Positions 25,888 to 34,642 of a stretch of 64,000 nt of DNA are shown here, in pieces. The translations under genes and the position numbers were made by a program. Below the pieces are notes generated by a model. The model was not told the origin of the DNA, did not search any database, and saw nothing but the letters and a program-made list of their open reading frames with translations. The DNA lies in NCBI RefSeq assembly GCF_001417955.2, contig NZ_LKTM01000223.1:186001-250000 (forward strand). The letters run 5' to 3'. This DNA is from Mycobacterium gordonae (GTDB taxonomy: Bacteria > Actinomycetota > Actinomycetes > Mycobacteriales > Mycobacteriaceae). The stretch's first letter is position 1, and each line of letters opens with the position of its first letter.

Positions 25888-26922
25888 ATGGTCGAGCAGC
25901 GGGGCAGGACCGCACGGCGCAAACCCGTCGACATGGTTCTCTCGGGCGGCGGTGTCAAGGGTGTCGGGCTGGTCGGCGCCGTGGTCGCCGTCATGGAGGC
26001 AGGTTACTCACTCAAACGGGTCTCCGGCGTCTCCGCGGGTTCGCTGGTCGGATCGATACTGGCCGCCGCCTCCAACGGCGACCAGTTGACCACCGGGCAG
26101 ATCAAAGAGCTTGCACTGACCCTGCCGTATGAGAAGTTTCGCGATACCGGTCCGGTCGGACATCTGCCTGTGGTCGGTCCGGCGTGGGGTCTCTTGCGTG
26201 AAAACGGCATGTACAGAGGCGATTTCGCCCACGACTGGATCCGCGGCGAGCTGCGGAATCTGGGCGTGCGGACCTTCGGCGATCTGGCGCTCAGTGACCG
26301 GCAGATGCCCGCCGAGCGCCGTTACCGGCTGGTGGTCACCGTCGCCGACCTGACCACCGGGCAGCTGGTGCGGCTGCCGTGGGACTACCGGCGGCTGTAC
26401 GGACTCGATCCCGACGAACAATCGGTGGCCGATGCGGTGCGCGCGTCGATGTCCATTCCTTTCTTCTTTAGGCCGGTCACCTTGACCAGCGCGGCCGGAC
26501 GCACATCCACCCTGGTCGACGGCGGGGTGCTGTCGAACTTTCCGATCGACTCCTTCGACCGGCCGGACTGCAAATCGCCGCGCTGGCCCACCTTCGGCAT
26601 CACGGTGGTGCCGGAGTTGCCGGCCAGCAACGACCAGCTGATTCCGGGGGTGGGCGCGTTGCGGCTCCTGGGCCCGCCGTCGGTGCTGCTCGAGCAGCTG
26701 ATCACCACCATGTTCGTCGGCCATGACCAGACGTATCTGAATCAGCCGTGGGTGAGCGCCCGGGCGATCCGGGTGGACTCGACAGCGGTGAACTTCCTGG
26801 ATTTCAGCATCTCCCGCAAGGACGCCGAAGCGCTCTACAGCAAGGGATACGAATCGGCACAGGCGTTTCTGTCGACCTGGAACTGGGTCGACTATCTCGA
26901 GCGGTTCCGCCAGTTCCAATGA
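25888..26922 (+). CDS. Patatin-like phospholipase/lipid acyl hydrolase
   Basis: A 344-residue patatin-domain protein. The oxyanion loop is SGGGVKG (19-25), the nucleophile elbow GVSAG (Ser49), and the catalytic aspartate is in VDGGVLSNFP (Asp211), forming the Ser-Asp dyad. Patatins release fatty acids from phospholipids or other acyl lipids. There is no signal peptide, so it is cytosolic or peripherally membrane-bound. It closes a plus-strand cluster with an acyltransferase and an SRPBCC protein, which hints at lipid remodelling. It faces echA3 across a hairpin at 26975-26994. Confidence 0.9.
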   Translation: MVEQRGRTARRKPVDMVLSGGGVKGVGLVGAVVAVMEAGYSLKRVSGVSAGSLVGSILAAASNGDQLTTGQIKELALTLPYEKFRDTGPVGHLPVVGPAWGLLRENGMYRGDFAHDWIRGELRNLGVRTFGDLALSDRQMPAERRYRLVVTVADLTTGQLVRLPWDYRRLYGLDPDEQSVADAVRASMSIPFFFRPVTLTSAAGRTSTLVDGGVLSNFPIDSFDRPDCKSPRWPTFGITVVPELPASNDQLIPGVGALRLLGPPSVLLEQLITTMFVGHDQTYLNQPWVSARAIRVDSTAVNFLDFSISRKDAEALYSKGYESAQAFLSTWNWVDYLERFRQFQ

Positions 26923-26974
26923 CGTGACAGCGCGACGGTGTCAGACTTGACGATGGAGGAGGCGCCGGTGTGCA

Positions 26975-26994
26975 GCGGTTGTTCGGGCAACCGC
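26975..26994. terminator. Small hairpin between the convergent patatin and echA3 genes
   Basis: Perfect 7-bp arms GCGGTTG (26975-26981) and CAACCGC (26988-26994) with a TTCGGG loop lie between the two convergent genes. There is no U-run, so this is only a candidate bidirectional terminator. Confidence 0.4.
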
Positions 26995-27020
26995 ACCACC
27001 TGGCCAGATGCCGGACCCTC

Positions 27021-27716
27021 CTAGACGCCGAATTCCTTTTCGATGTTGTCGATCCCGGCGCGGATCGCCTTGAGCGCATCGGCGCGGGCACGCAGTTTGG
27101 TGGCGGCGTGCGCGGACTGATTCAGGCCGGCGAATTCGTGAGCCGCCTCCTCGGCGCGGGCGATCACCCGGTCGGGCAGTGCCATCTCGTCGATGAAGCC
27201 GGCGGCCAGCGCCGTCTCACCGAAGAATGTCTTGGCCAGGCCGGTGGCCTGTTGGTAGGCCGACCGGGTCAGCCGCAGTTTCAGGACCTCCAGGGCCGCC
27301 CAGGGAATCACCATCCCGATCGCGACCTCGTTGGCCTGAATGTTGTACGCGTGCGCCGCAATTCGGTGGTCACCCGAGCACAGCAGGAATGAGCCCATCG
27401 CGATCGCGGGGCCGGTGCACGCGATGACCACCGGCTTGGGGTAGGACAGCAGCCGGTAGGACAGCTCGAATCCGCCGCGCAGCATGTCGATCGCGGGTTG
27501 CACCTCGCCCGAGGTCAGGATCTTCAGGTCGAATCCGCCGCTGAACACCCGCTGGTTGCCGGTGATCACCAGCGCCCCCACGTTGTCGGCGTCGGCCTGG
27601 TCGAGCGCGTCGTTGAGGGCCTGCTGCATGGTCGGGCCGAGCGCGTTGACTTTGCCGTCGTCCATCCGGATGACCCCGATGGTTTCGTCGTGGGTGTAGA
27701 CGACCGGACCGCTCAT
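27021..27716 (-). CDS. echA3: Enoyl-CoA hydratase/isomerase family protein
   Basis: A 231-residue crotonase-fold protein, shorter than the usual 255-260, as is M. tuberculosis EchA3 (Rv0632c). The first oxyanion-hole region is NQRVFSGGFDLKIL and the second IACTGPAIAMGSFLLCSGDHRIA. The family hydrates or isomerises enoyl-CoA thioesters. Acidic catalytic residues are not in the standard Glu-Glu positions as far as I can see, so an activity other than classical hydration is possible. It lies upstream-adjacent to recCBD in M. tuberculosis; here the acyltransferase-cyanase-patatin cluster is inserted between them. Confidence 0.88.
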   Translation of the reverse strand: MSGPVVYTHDETIGVIRMDDGKVNALGPTMQQALNDALDQADADNVGALVITGNQRVFSGGFDLKILTSGEVQPAIDMLRGGFELSYRLLSYPKPVVIACTGPAIAMGSFLLCSGDHRIAAHAYNIQANEVAIGMVIPWAALEVLKLRLTRSAYQQATGLAKTFFGETALAAGFIDEMALPDRVIARAEEAAHEFAGLNQSAHAATKLRARADALKAIRAGIDNIEKEFGV

Positions 27717-27769
27717 GGGTTACTCCTTCGCTCGGCGAGTCGATTGAACCAGATCGCGGCCCGCCGGGC

Positions 27770-28636
27770 TCACACCCGCTGGCTGCGATGCTTTCCCAGT
27801 TCGTTCTCGGCGTCGCCCCAGCGCAGACTCACGTCGGTGGGCTCGTCGAGTTGGCGGGTGCGCCACCGGTCCTGGGTCTCCTGCACGGCGCGGTTGATGC
27901 GGTCGATCTCGCTGCGGAACACCTCGGGGCGAGTTTCCTTGCTGGCGTAGTGGAAGTAGGTCAGCAGGTTGCGCAACAGCTCCAGCTTCTGCTTCTCGCG
28001 CTTGGCCAGGTCGTGCGTCGTCATCAGCTCGATGCGCTGGACGGGAGGTAGCGCGTCCCAGTCCAAGACCACCTTCGTCTCCAGCGGCTGCCGGGTGCGC
28101 TGCCAGAATTTCCACCCGCGGGGCCGCTCGGGGCGGTCGTAGTAGGTGACCGTGCCCTCGAAGCGAGATTCGACGCCGTGCCCGATTTCCGCGCGGTCCA
28201 GTGCGGAGTCCCACACCATCCGCCACTCCTGACCGGGCGCCAGTGTGGGCAGCTCCCGCGGCAGTTGCAGTTCGACGACGTCGGCGTAGCCGTCGGAGGC
28301 GTTCTCGTATTCGGCGACGGTCGGGGGGTTGGGGAAGTTGAACCGGATGTCGTAAGCCGCGGTGCGGCCGAAGTTGCGCACCACCAACTCGATGACATGC
28401 CAGTCCGCGACGTGCGGCTCCATCAACATGGCGACGTGTGGGCGCGTCTTCTCCGCAGCCAGCGCCCGATTCCGCTGCAACTGGCGGTGGGTGAAGATCA
28501 GCGCGACGACGCCGAGCGCGATCGCCGCCCATGCGGCCCAGGCCAACCAGGTGCTGGACTCGATGGAGTCGATGCCCCGCCAGCTCTGCGGCCAGCTTTC
28601 CGGCCAGTTGCCTCGGACCCACCCCATGGATTCCAC
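27770..28636 (-). CDS. Conserved mycobacterial hypothetical protein with one N-terminal TM helix
   Basis: A 288-residue protein matching Rv0633c in position and approximate length. A single hydrophobic helix near residues 29-47 (STWLAWAAWAAIALGVVALI) precedes a soluble domain of beta-strand character (HVIELVVRNFGRTAAYDIRF, PGQEWRMVWDS), then a charged helical C-terminus. The middle looks like an immunoglobulin-like or jelly-roll fold, but no family is recognised. ATG at 28636 or three codons later is possible. It is probably cotranscribed with echA3 (53 nt gap). Function unknown. Confidence 0.75.
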   Translation of the reverse strand: MESMGWVRGNWPESWPQSWRGIDSIESSTWLAWAAWAAIALGVVALIFTHRQLQRNRALAAEKTRPHVAMLMEPHVADWHVIELVVRNFGRTAAYDIRFNFPNPPTVAEYENASDGYADVVELQLPRELPTLAPGQEWRMVWDSALDRAEIGHGVESRFEGTVTYYDRPERPRGWKFWQRTRQPLETKVVLDWDALPPVQRIELMTTHDLAKREKQKLELLRNLLTYFHYASKETRPEVFRSEIDRINRAVQETQDRWRTRQLDEPTDVSLRWGDAENELGKHRSQRV

Positions 28637-28724
28637 CCTCCACTTAATCCTCGGACCTGGAACTTAGCTGCACTGATCGTAAAGGGGCTTCCTGTGTATT
28701 GCTGAGCGGGTCATCGAGCGAGCT

Positions 28725-29441
28725 TCAGCCGCCCATCATCATTCGCCACTGGTCGAGATTGGCGGGCCGGTACACGTAGTTGGAGCGTTTGACTTCCGAC
28801 AACGAGGCGCTCGGGTCGGCCGAGTACCAGTGCCCGGGGAAGACGGTCGGGTCGCCCGGGAGCGCGGCGAGTTGCTGGAGACTGCGATACATCTCGTCGG
28901 AATCGCCGCCCGGGAAGTCGGTGCGTCCGCAACCTTCCAGGAACAGCGTGTCGCCGGCGACCAGCCGTCCGTCCAGCAGGAAGCACTGACTGCCGGGCGT
29001 GTGGCCGGGTGTGTGCAGCAGTTCGATCTCGATGTCGCCGATGCTGATCCGGTCGCCGTGCTCGTGAGCGGTCAGGTCGCTCATCGGGATTCCGGTGATC
29101 CGGGACACCCACAGCGCCTCGTGGGTGTTCACGTGGATCGGCACGCTCACCCGCTCCATCAGCTCGGCGAGGCCCTTGAGCTCGAATCCCATCATCGACC
29201 CGCCGACGTGGTCCGGGTGGTGATGGGTCACGAGCACCCCCGACAGGTGCATGTCGTCGGCCTCGAGCGCGTCGACCAGGTCCCCGGCTGCATAGGCCGG
29301 GTCGACCACCATGGCGTCCCCGGTTTCGCGGTCGCCGATGAGGTAGGCGAAGTTGCGCATCTGCGCCGCGATCACATCGTTGGCCGCGAAGTCGCGGCCG
29401 GAAAGTAACTGCCGGAAGTACAACCGGTCCGAATTCGACAC
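28725..29441 (-). CDS. Metallo-beta-lactamase-fold hydrolase (glyoxalase II-like)
   Basis: A 238-residue MBL-fold hydrolase. The metal motif THHHPDHVGG is intact, with later ligands in TPGHTPGSQCF (His) and GDTLFLEGCGRTDFPGGD (Asp), and VFPGHWY near the end. Glyoxalase II and persulfide dioxygenases share this architecture. M. tuberculosis Rv0634c at this position is annotated as glyoxalase II. Mycothiol rather than glutathione is the likely thiol partner in this genus (inference). A substrate-binding difference from canonical glyoxalase II cannot be ruled out. Confidence 0.88.
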   Translation of the reverse strand: MSNSDRLYFRQLLSGRDFAANDVIAAQMRNFAYLIGDRETGDAMVVDPAYAAGDLVDALEADDMHLSGVLVTHHHPDHVGGSMMGFELKGLAELMERVSVPIHVNTHEALWVSRITGIPMSDLTAHEHGDRISIGDIEIELLHTPGHTPGSQCFLLDGRLVAGDTLFLEGCGRTDFPGGDSDEMYRSLQQLAALPGDPTVFPGHWYSADPSASLSEVKRSNYVYRPANLDQWRMMMGG

Positions 29442-29539
29442 ACCACCAGCCTATGGGGCGCGCGAAAACACCTTCGGCCTGGCCTTCTGCCTATTCCCGG
29501 TACCTATTCCTACCTGCGCCGAGTCGCTAATATCGGTTC

Positions 29540-29755
29540 ATGTTGAAGAGGATCGAAGTCCTACTTGACATGGACTTGGTCGACGAGATCATTCGCCGTT
29601 ATCACGTGGCCGGCGCGCGGGAAGCCGTCAATCTGGCCATGCGGACAATGCTCGACGAGGCCGACAACGCCGACCCCGACTCGCATGCCGAGGATTACGA
29701 CGAGTTCAGCGACCTCAGTGCCTGGTCACTGCACCGCAACAGCGACACGGGTTGA
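29540..29755 (+). CDS. Orphan VapB-type antitoxin-like protein
   Basis: A 71-residue protein whose first 45 residues (MLKRIEVLLDMDLVDEIIRR, then YHVAGAREAVNLAM) match the ribbon-helix-helix VapB/DUF2191 pattern: a short strand, then two helices with an R-x-AVNLA core. An acidic tail follows. No VapC PIN-domain toxin gene is nearby; the next element is a tRNA gene about 100 bp downstream. M. tuberculosis Rv0634A occupies the same place. It may be a remnant antitoxin or a stand-alone DNA-binding protein. Confidence 0.75.
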   Translation: MLKRIEVLLDMDLVDEIIRRYHVAGAREAVNLAMRTMLDEADNADPDSHAEDYDEFSDLSAWSLHRNSDTG

Positions 29756-29784
29756 CCGGCTAGTCCTGCTTGGGCCCACGTGGT

Positions 29785-29814
29785 TTGGAGACGTTGTGTG
29801 CCAGGCTGTAACCT
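29785..29814 (+). promoter_or_regulatory. Candidate sigma-A promoter of the tRNA-Thr/tRNA-Met/rpmG unit
   Basis: TTGGAG (29785-29790) and TAACCT (29809-29814) are separated by 18 bp, giving a predicted transcription start near 29821, about 32 nt before the tRNA-Thr gene. The match is reasonable but not perfect. Confidence 0.45.
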
Positions 29815-29852
29815 CTTTTTGGCCCGCGGCAGGTCTTCGCTGCGGGTGAACG

Positions 29853-29925
29853 GCCCCCTTAGCTCAGTCGGTAGAGCGTTTCCATGGTAAGGAAAAGGTC
29901 AACGGTTCGATTCCGTTAGGGGGCT
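29853..29925 (+). tRNA. thrT: tRNA-Thr (anticodon GGU)
   Basis: A 73-nt cloverleaf: acceptor GCCCCCT pairs with AGGGGGC (29918-29924), discriminator T at 29925. The D-arm has GCTC and GAGC, the anticodon stem TTTCC/GGAAA carries loop ATGGTAA with anticodon GGT, and the T-arm has AACGG TTCGATT CCGTT. CCA is not encoded. It reads ACC and ACU threonine codons. Confidence 0.95.
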
Positions 29926-29957
29926 CGGCGGACGCCGAGCAGGTGCGCGGCCCCAGA

Positions 29958-30034
<77 letters not shown>

Positions 30035-30088
30035 CCACAGCACGACAAACGAATATAGAGACTTCGAGAGATTTGAGAGAGAACCGTC

Positions 30089-30256
30089 ATGGCTTCCAGT
30101 ACCGACGTGCGGCCGAAGATCACCTTGGCGTGCGAGGTGTGCAAGCACCGCAACTACATCACCAAGAAGAACCGCCGCAACGACCCCGACCGTCTCGAGC
30201 TGAAGAAATTCTGCCCGAACTGCGGTAAGCACCAGGGGCACCGCGAAACGCGCTGA
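30089..30256 (+). CDS. rpmG: 50S ribosomal protein L33
   Basis: A 55-residue protein, [20 protein letters not shown]..., with the zinc-ribbon cysteine pairs CEVC and CPNC, so this is the zinc-binding (C+) form of L33. It binds near the E-site of the large subunit. It corresponds to rpmG2 (Rv0634B). It lies 54 nt after tRNA-Met and 48 nt before hadA, so the tRNAs, L33 and hadABC may share transcription. C+ ribosomal proteins are typically replaced by C- copies under zinc limitation in mycobacteria. Confidence 0.95.
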   Translation: MASSTDVRPKITLACEVCKHRNYITKKNRRNDPDRLELKKFCPNCGKHQGHRETR

Positions 30257-30304
30257 CCGCGCGCACCCCAATTACAGAGAGTCGACTAGGTAGGTTCGAG
30301 AACT

Positions 30305-30784
30305 GTGGCCCTGTCCGAAAAGATCCTCGGGATGCACTATCGCTACCCCGACCATTACGTGGTGGAACGGGAAAAGATCCGCGAGTACGCCACGGCGGTG
30401 CAAAACGACGAGCCGGCTTTTTTCGGTGAGGACGCGGCGGCAGAACTGGGCTACGACGGCCTGGCAGCCCCGTTGTGTTTCATCTCGGTATTCGGATACA
30501 AGGCGCAGTCTGCCTTTTTCCGGGACGCCAACATCGCGGTGACCGACCAGCAGATCGTTCAGGTTGACCAGGTTCTGAAGTTCCTCAAGCCGATCGTCGC
30601 CGGCGACAAGCTGTACTGCGACGTCCACGTGGATGCGGTGCGCGAGGCGCACGGCACCCAGATCATCGTGACCAAGAACATCATCACCAACGATGCCGGC
30701 GAGATCGTCCAGGAGACGTACACGACCCTGGCGGGCCGTGCCGGTGAAGACGGGGAAGTAGGATTTGCCGATGCCACTGCGTGA
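30305..30784 (+). CDS. hadA: (3R)-hydroxyacyl-ACP dehydratase subunit HadA
   Basis: A 159-residue hot-dog fold subunit that pairs with HadB to form the FAS-II beta-hydroxyacyl-ACP dehydratase, which removes water during mycolic acid chain elongation. HadA is the substrate-holding, non-catalytic partner; conserved segments are MHYRYPDHYVVEREKIREYA and VDQVLKFLKPIVAGDKLYCD. The start is GTG at 30305. Its last codons overlap the hadB start by 14 nt (hadB ATG at 30771), indicating coupling. HadA is part of the target site for thiacetazone and isoxyl. Confidence 0.95.
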   Translation: MALSEKILGMHYRYPDHYVVEREKIREYATAVQNDEPAFFGEDAAAELGYDGLAAPLCFISVFGYKAQSAFFRDANIAVTDQQIVQVDQVLKFLKPIVAGDKLYCDVHVDAVREAHGTQIIVTKNIITNDAGEIVQETYTTLAGRAGEDGEVGFADATA

Positions 30785-31199
30785 GTTCAGTTCGGTGCAG
30801 GTGGGTGACCAGCTCCCAGAGCGGACCTACCCGTTGACCCGTCAGGACCTGGTCAACTACGCCGGGGTCTCGGGTGACTTGAACCCGATCCACTGGGACG
30901 ACGAGATCGCCAAGATGGTCGGGCTGGACACCGCGATCGCCCACGGCATGCTCACCATGGGTATCGGCGGCGGCTATGTCACGTCGTGGGTGGGCGACCC
31001 CGGGGCCGTGACGGAGTACAACGTGCGGTTCACCGCGGTGGTACCGGTACCCAACGACGGCAAAGGCGCCGAGTTGGTGTTCAGCGGCCGGGTGAAGTCC
31101 GTTGACCCGGAGACCAAATCGGTGACCATCGCACTGACGGCGACGACCGGCGGCAAGAAGATCTTCGGCCGGGCTGTCGCCTCGGCGAAGCTGGCCTAG
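30771..31199 (+). CDS. hadB: (3R)-hydroxyacyl-ACP dehydratase subunit HadB (catalytic)
   Basis: A 142-residue hot-dog protein with the hydratase-2 motif GDLNPIHWDDE. The dyad Asp36 and His41 fall at the positions of M. tuberculosis HadB. The sequence MPLREFSSVQVGDQLPERTY and the C-terminal KKIFGRAVASAKLA closely match that protein, so ATG at 30771 is preferred over an ATG two codons upstream. HadB is the catalytic subunit of both HadAB and HadBC dehydratases and is shared between early and late FAS-II cycles. Confidence 0.96.
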   Translation: MPLREFSSVQVGDQLPERTYPLTRQDLVNYAGVSGDLNPIHWDDEIAKMVGLDTAIAHGMLTMGIGGGYVTSWVGDPGAVTEYNVRFTAVVPVPNDGKGAELVFSGRVKSVDPETKSVTIALTATTGGKKIFGRAVASAKLA

Positions 31200-31202
31200 C
31201 GG

Positions 31203-31703
31203 ATGGCCCTCAAAACAGATATCCGCGGAATGTCGTTTGTCTATCCCGACTACTTCGAGGTAGGCCGCGAACAAGTTCGGCAATTCTCCCGGTCGATCAA
31301 GTGCGATGATCGGGTCCACTACGACGAGGCTGCGGCCGCCGAATTCGGCGGCGACCGCATCGTCGCACCGCTGACCTTCGTGACGATCCTGGCGAAACTC
31401 ATCCAGGACGACTTCTTCCGCAATGTGGACGTCGGCTTCGAAACCATGCAGATCGTGCAGGTCGACCAGAAGTTCGTGTACCACGCGCCGATCCATGTCG
31501 GAGACAAGCTCTACGGCAGTCTGCGCATCGAATCGGTCAACGAGCGTTTCGGCGCCGACATCGTCATGACGAAGAACTTCTGTCACAACCAGGATGGCGT
31601 CCTGGTCCTGGAGGCCTACACCACCCTGATGGGCCACGAAGGAGACAACTCCATCCAGCTCAAATGGGACAAGGAATCGGGCCAGGTAGTCAGAACCGGG
31701 TAA
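31203..31703 (+). CDS. hadC: (3R)-hydroxyacyl-ACP dehydratase subunit HadC
   Basis: A 166-residue hot-dog protein, the paralogue of HadA (compare MSFVYPDYFEVGREQVRQFS with the HadA N-terminus), and the non-catalytic partner in HadBC. In mycobacteria HadBC acts on longer chains and is linked to oxygenated (keto/methoxy) mycolates. The ATG at 31203 starts 3 nt after the hadB stop. Its presence with mmaA4-mmaA1 a few kilobases away is consistent with oxygenated mycolate production. Confidence 0.95.
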   Translation: MALKTDIRGMSFVYPDYFEVGREQVRQFSRSIKCDDRVHYDEAAAAEFGGDRIVAPLTFVTILAKLIQDDFFRNVDVGFETMQIVQVDQKFVYHAPIHVGDKLYGSLRIESVNERFGADIVMTKNFCHNQDGVLVLEAYTTLMGHEGDNSIQLKWDKESGQVVRTG

Positions 31704-31704
31704 T

Positions 31705-31734
31705 TAGTATCTGGCTCCTACGTCGATGTACACT
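31705..31734 (+). promoter_or_regulatory. Weak candidate promoter of the trpT-secE-nusG unit
   Basis: TACACT (31729-31734) is a good mycobacterial -10, with TAGTAT (31705-31710) 18 bp upstream as a poor -35. The predicted start near 31741 is about 86 nt upstream of tRNA-Trp. Confidence 0.35.
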
Positions 31735-31826
31735 CGGACCTCGGGGTTTTCCCATTACAAGCGCGCTGTCCGTCGGTTCGCGATTGCCGAACGGGGGGCG
31801 CGCGAGTCATGTAAGCCCCGGAAAAT

Positions 31827-31899
<73 letters not shown>

Positions 31900-32020
31900 C
31901 TGACGGCGGGCCGCACGAGGAGGCGGGCCATCTGACTCGCGTGCCATGGTGGACACTGGAAAGAGTGGCCACTTTGAGCGGTACGGCACGCGAAACAGCT
32001 AGCGAACGAAGGAGCACGCG

Positions 32021-32491
32021 GTGAGCGACGAAGGCGACGTTGCCGACGACGCCGCAGGCGACAGCGGCGCCGTGGTGACCAAGGCGGTGGCGCGGCCGCA
32101 GCGGCCCACGGGAAAACGTTCCCGGGTGCGCGCGGCGGAGGCCGAGGACGGCGACGAGTCGACCGACGTCGAGGTCGCCGAGAAGGATTCGGCAAAGAAG
32201 GACGCGTCGAAGTCTTCGAAGGCGTCGAAGTCTTCGGGGGCCAAATCGACGCAGAAAGACAAGGCGAAGAAGCCGAAGAAAGCCGGTTCGACCAGCTCGA
32301 TCAACCCTTTCGTGTTCGTCTACACCTACCTCAAGCAGGTTGTAGCCGAGATGCGGAAGGTGATCTGGCCCAACCGCAAGCAGATGCTCACCTACACGTC
32401 GGTGGTGCTGGTCTTCCTGGCCTTCATGGTGGCGGTGGTAGGTGGCGCCGACCTGGGTCTGAGCAAGCTCGTGCTGTTGGTGTTCGGCTGA
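32021..32491 (+). CDS. secE: Preprotein translocase subunit SecE
   Basis: A 156-residue protein with a long charged N-terminal extension rich in Lys, Ser and Ala (residues 1-90) before the conserved SecE core: [20 protein letters not shown], an amphipathic helix, then one transmembrane helix to the end. The extension is typical of actinobacterial SecE. SecE clamps SecY in the inner membrane. GTG at 32021 is preceded by GAAGGAG (32008-32014). The gene lies 121 nt after tRNA-Trp and 31 nt before nusG. Confidence 0.95.
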   Translation: MSDEGDVADDAAGDSGAVVTKAVARPQRPTGKRSRVRAAEAEDGDESTDVEVAEKDSAKKDASKSSKASKSSGAKSTQKDKAKKPKKAGSTSSINPFVFVYTYLKQVVAEMRKVIWPNRKQMLTYTSVVLVFLAFMVAVVGGADLGLSKLVLLVFG

Positions 32492-32507
32492 GACTTGAGA
32501 GCGATAG

Positions 32508-33242
<735 letters not shown>

Positions 33243-33311
33243 CCCCCAGGGCATCCCAGAACTTTGCACCCCAGCACTTTGCAAGACTAGGAAGGAATGT
33301 AGGACAAACTC

Positions 33312-33743
33312 ATGGCCCCGAAGAAGAAGAAAGTCACCGGGCTGATCAAGCTGCAGATCGTGGCCGGGCAGGCCAACCCTGCCCCGCCGGTCGGCCCGGC
33401 GCTCGGCCAGCACGGCGTCAACATCATGGAGTTCTGCAAGGCCTACAACGCCGCGACGGAAAGCCAGCGCGGTCAGGTCATCCCGGTGGAGATCACGGTC
33501 TACGAGGACCGCAGCTTCACCTTTGCGCTGAAGACCCCGCCGGCCGCCAAGCTGTTGCTCAAGGCCGCCGGTGTGCCCAAGGGGTCGGCGGAGCCGCACA
33601 AGACGAAGGTCGCGAAGGTGACCTGGGACCAGGTGCGCGAGATCGCCGAGACCAAGAAGACGGACCTCAACGCCAACGACATCGACGCGGCGGCGAAGAT
33701 CATCGCCGGCACCGCCCGGTCGATGGGCATCACGGTCGAGTAG
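33312..33743 (+). CDS. rplK: 50S ribosomal protein L11
   Basis: A 143-residue L11: N-terminal methylated-type start [36 protein letters not shown] and the C-terminal rRNA-binding domain ending [13 protein letters not shown]. It binds the GTPase-associated centre of 23S rRNA. AGGAAGG lies upstream of the ATG at 33312, and rplA follows after an 87-nt gap holding a hairpin. Confidence 0.97.
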   Translation: MAPKKKKVTGLIKLQIVAGQANPAPPVGPALGQHGVNIMEFCKAYNAATESQRGQVIPVEITVYEDRSFTFALKTPPAAKLLLKAAGVPKGSAEPHKTKVAKVTWDQVREIAETKKTDLNANDIDAAAKIIAGTARSMGITVE

Positions 33744-33771
33744 TTCCAGTTCGACAAAACACCCGAGAACG

Positions 33772-33804
33772 CGTGGGAGGGCCAGCTTCGGCCCGCCAAC
33801 CACG
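33772..33804 (+). promoter_or_regulatory. Candidate regulatory hairpin in the rplK-rplA gap
   Basis: The RNA would form an outer stem CGTGG (33772-33776)/CCACG (33800-33804) and an inner stem GGGCC (33779-33783)/GGCCC (33790-33794), separated by an asymmetric internal loop. It lies 26 nt before the rplA start. L1 is known to autoregulate by binding stem-loops with internal loops resembling its 23S site, so an L1-binding leader is plausible; no family identity is claimed. Confidence 0.45.
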
Positions 33805-33830
33805 AACCCAACACCAGATTGGATTGAACA

Positions 33831-34544
33831 ATGAGCAAAACCAGCAAGGCATACCGCGCCGCCGCCGAGAAGGTGGACCGCAACAACCTCTACACCCCGT
33901 TGCAGGCCGCCCGGCTCGCCAAGGAGACGTCGTCGACCAAGCAGGACGCGACCGTCGAGGTGGCGATCCGGCTCGGCGTCGACCCGCGCAAGGCCGACCA
34001 GATGGTCCGTGGCACGGTCAACCTGCCGCACGGCACGGGTAAGACCGCCCGGGTGGCCGTCTTCGCCGTCGGTGAGAAGGCCGACGCCGCCGTAGCCGCC
34101 GGAGCCGATGTCGTCGGCAGCGACGACCTGATCGAGAAGATCCAGGGCGGGTTCCTGGACTTCGACGCCGCCATCGCGACTCCCGACCAGATGGCCAAGG
34201 TGGGCCGGATCGCCCGCGTTCTGGGTCCGCGCGGCCTGATGCCGAACCCCAAGACCGGCACCGTCACCCCGGATGTCGCCAAGGCCGTCGCCGACATCAA
34301 GGGCGGCAAGATCAACTTCCGCGTCGACAAGCAGGCCAACCTGCACTTCGTGATCGGCAAGGCGTCGTTCGACGAGAAGAAGCTTGCGGAGAACTACGGT
34401 GCCGCGCTCGACGAGGTGCTGCGGCACAAGCCGTCGTCGTCCAAGGGCCGTTACCTGAAGAAGGTCACGGTGTCGACGACGACCGGCCCGGGTATCCCGG
34501 TCGACCCGTCGGTCACCCGCAATTTCACCGCCGAGGCGGAGTAA
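33831..34544 (+). CDS. rplA: 50S ribosomal protein L1
   Basis: A 237-residue L1 with the two-domain pattern: [20 protein letters not shown], then the inserted Rossmann-like domain including [15 protein letters not shown], then [14 protein letters not shown] near the end. L1 forms the mobile L1 stalk that releases tRNA from the E-site and can repress its own operon. The gene closes the secE-nusG-rplK-rplA run, followed by a strong palindromic terminator. Confidence 0.97.
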   Translation: MSKTSKAYRAAAEKVDRNNLYTPLQAARLAKETSSTKQDATVEVAIRLGVDPRKADQMVRGTVNLPHGTGKTARVAVFAVGEKADAAVAAGADVVGSDDLIEKIQGGFLDFDAAIATPDQMAKVGRIARVLGPRGLMPNPKTGTVTPDVAKAVADIKGGKINFRVDKQANLHFVIGKASFDEKKLAENYGAALDEVLRHKPSSSKGRYLKKVTVSTTTGPGIPVDPSVTRNFTAEAE

Positions 34545-34560
34545 GCGGCGCCTTCGGCTG

Positions 34561-34622
34561 CGCGAGCAGACACAAAATCGCCCTGGAGCACGCGTTCCAG
34601 GGCGATTTTGTGTCTGCTCGCG
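34561..34622. terminator. Long perfect palindromic terminator between rplA and the sigma-factor gene
   Basis: Two perfect 27-bp arms (34561-34587 and 34596-34622) flank an 8-nt loop, GCACGCGT. The arms contain GAGCAGACACAAAATCGCCC on the left and GGGCGATTTTGTGTCTGCTC on the right. It lies between the convergent rplA and ECF sigma genes and should terminate both ways. Its arm sequence recurs at the rplL and rpoC ends. Confidence 0.85.
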
Positions 34623-34642
34623 GGGAGGGCCGGGCAGTGGAT

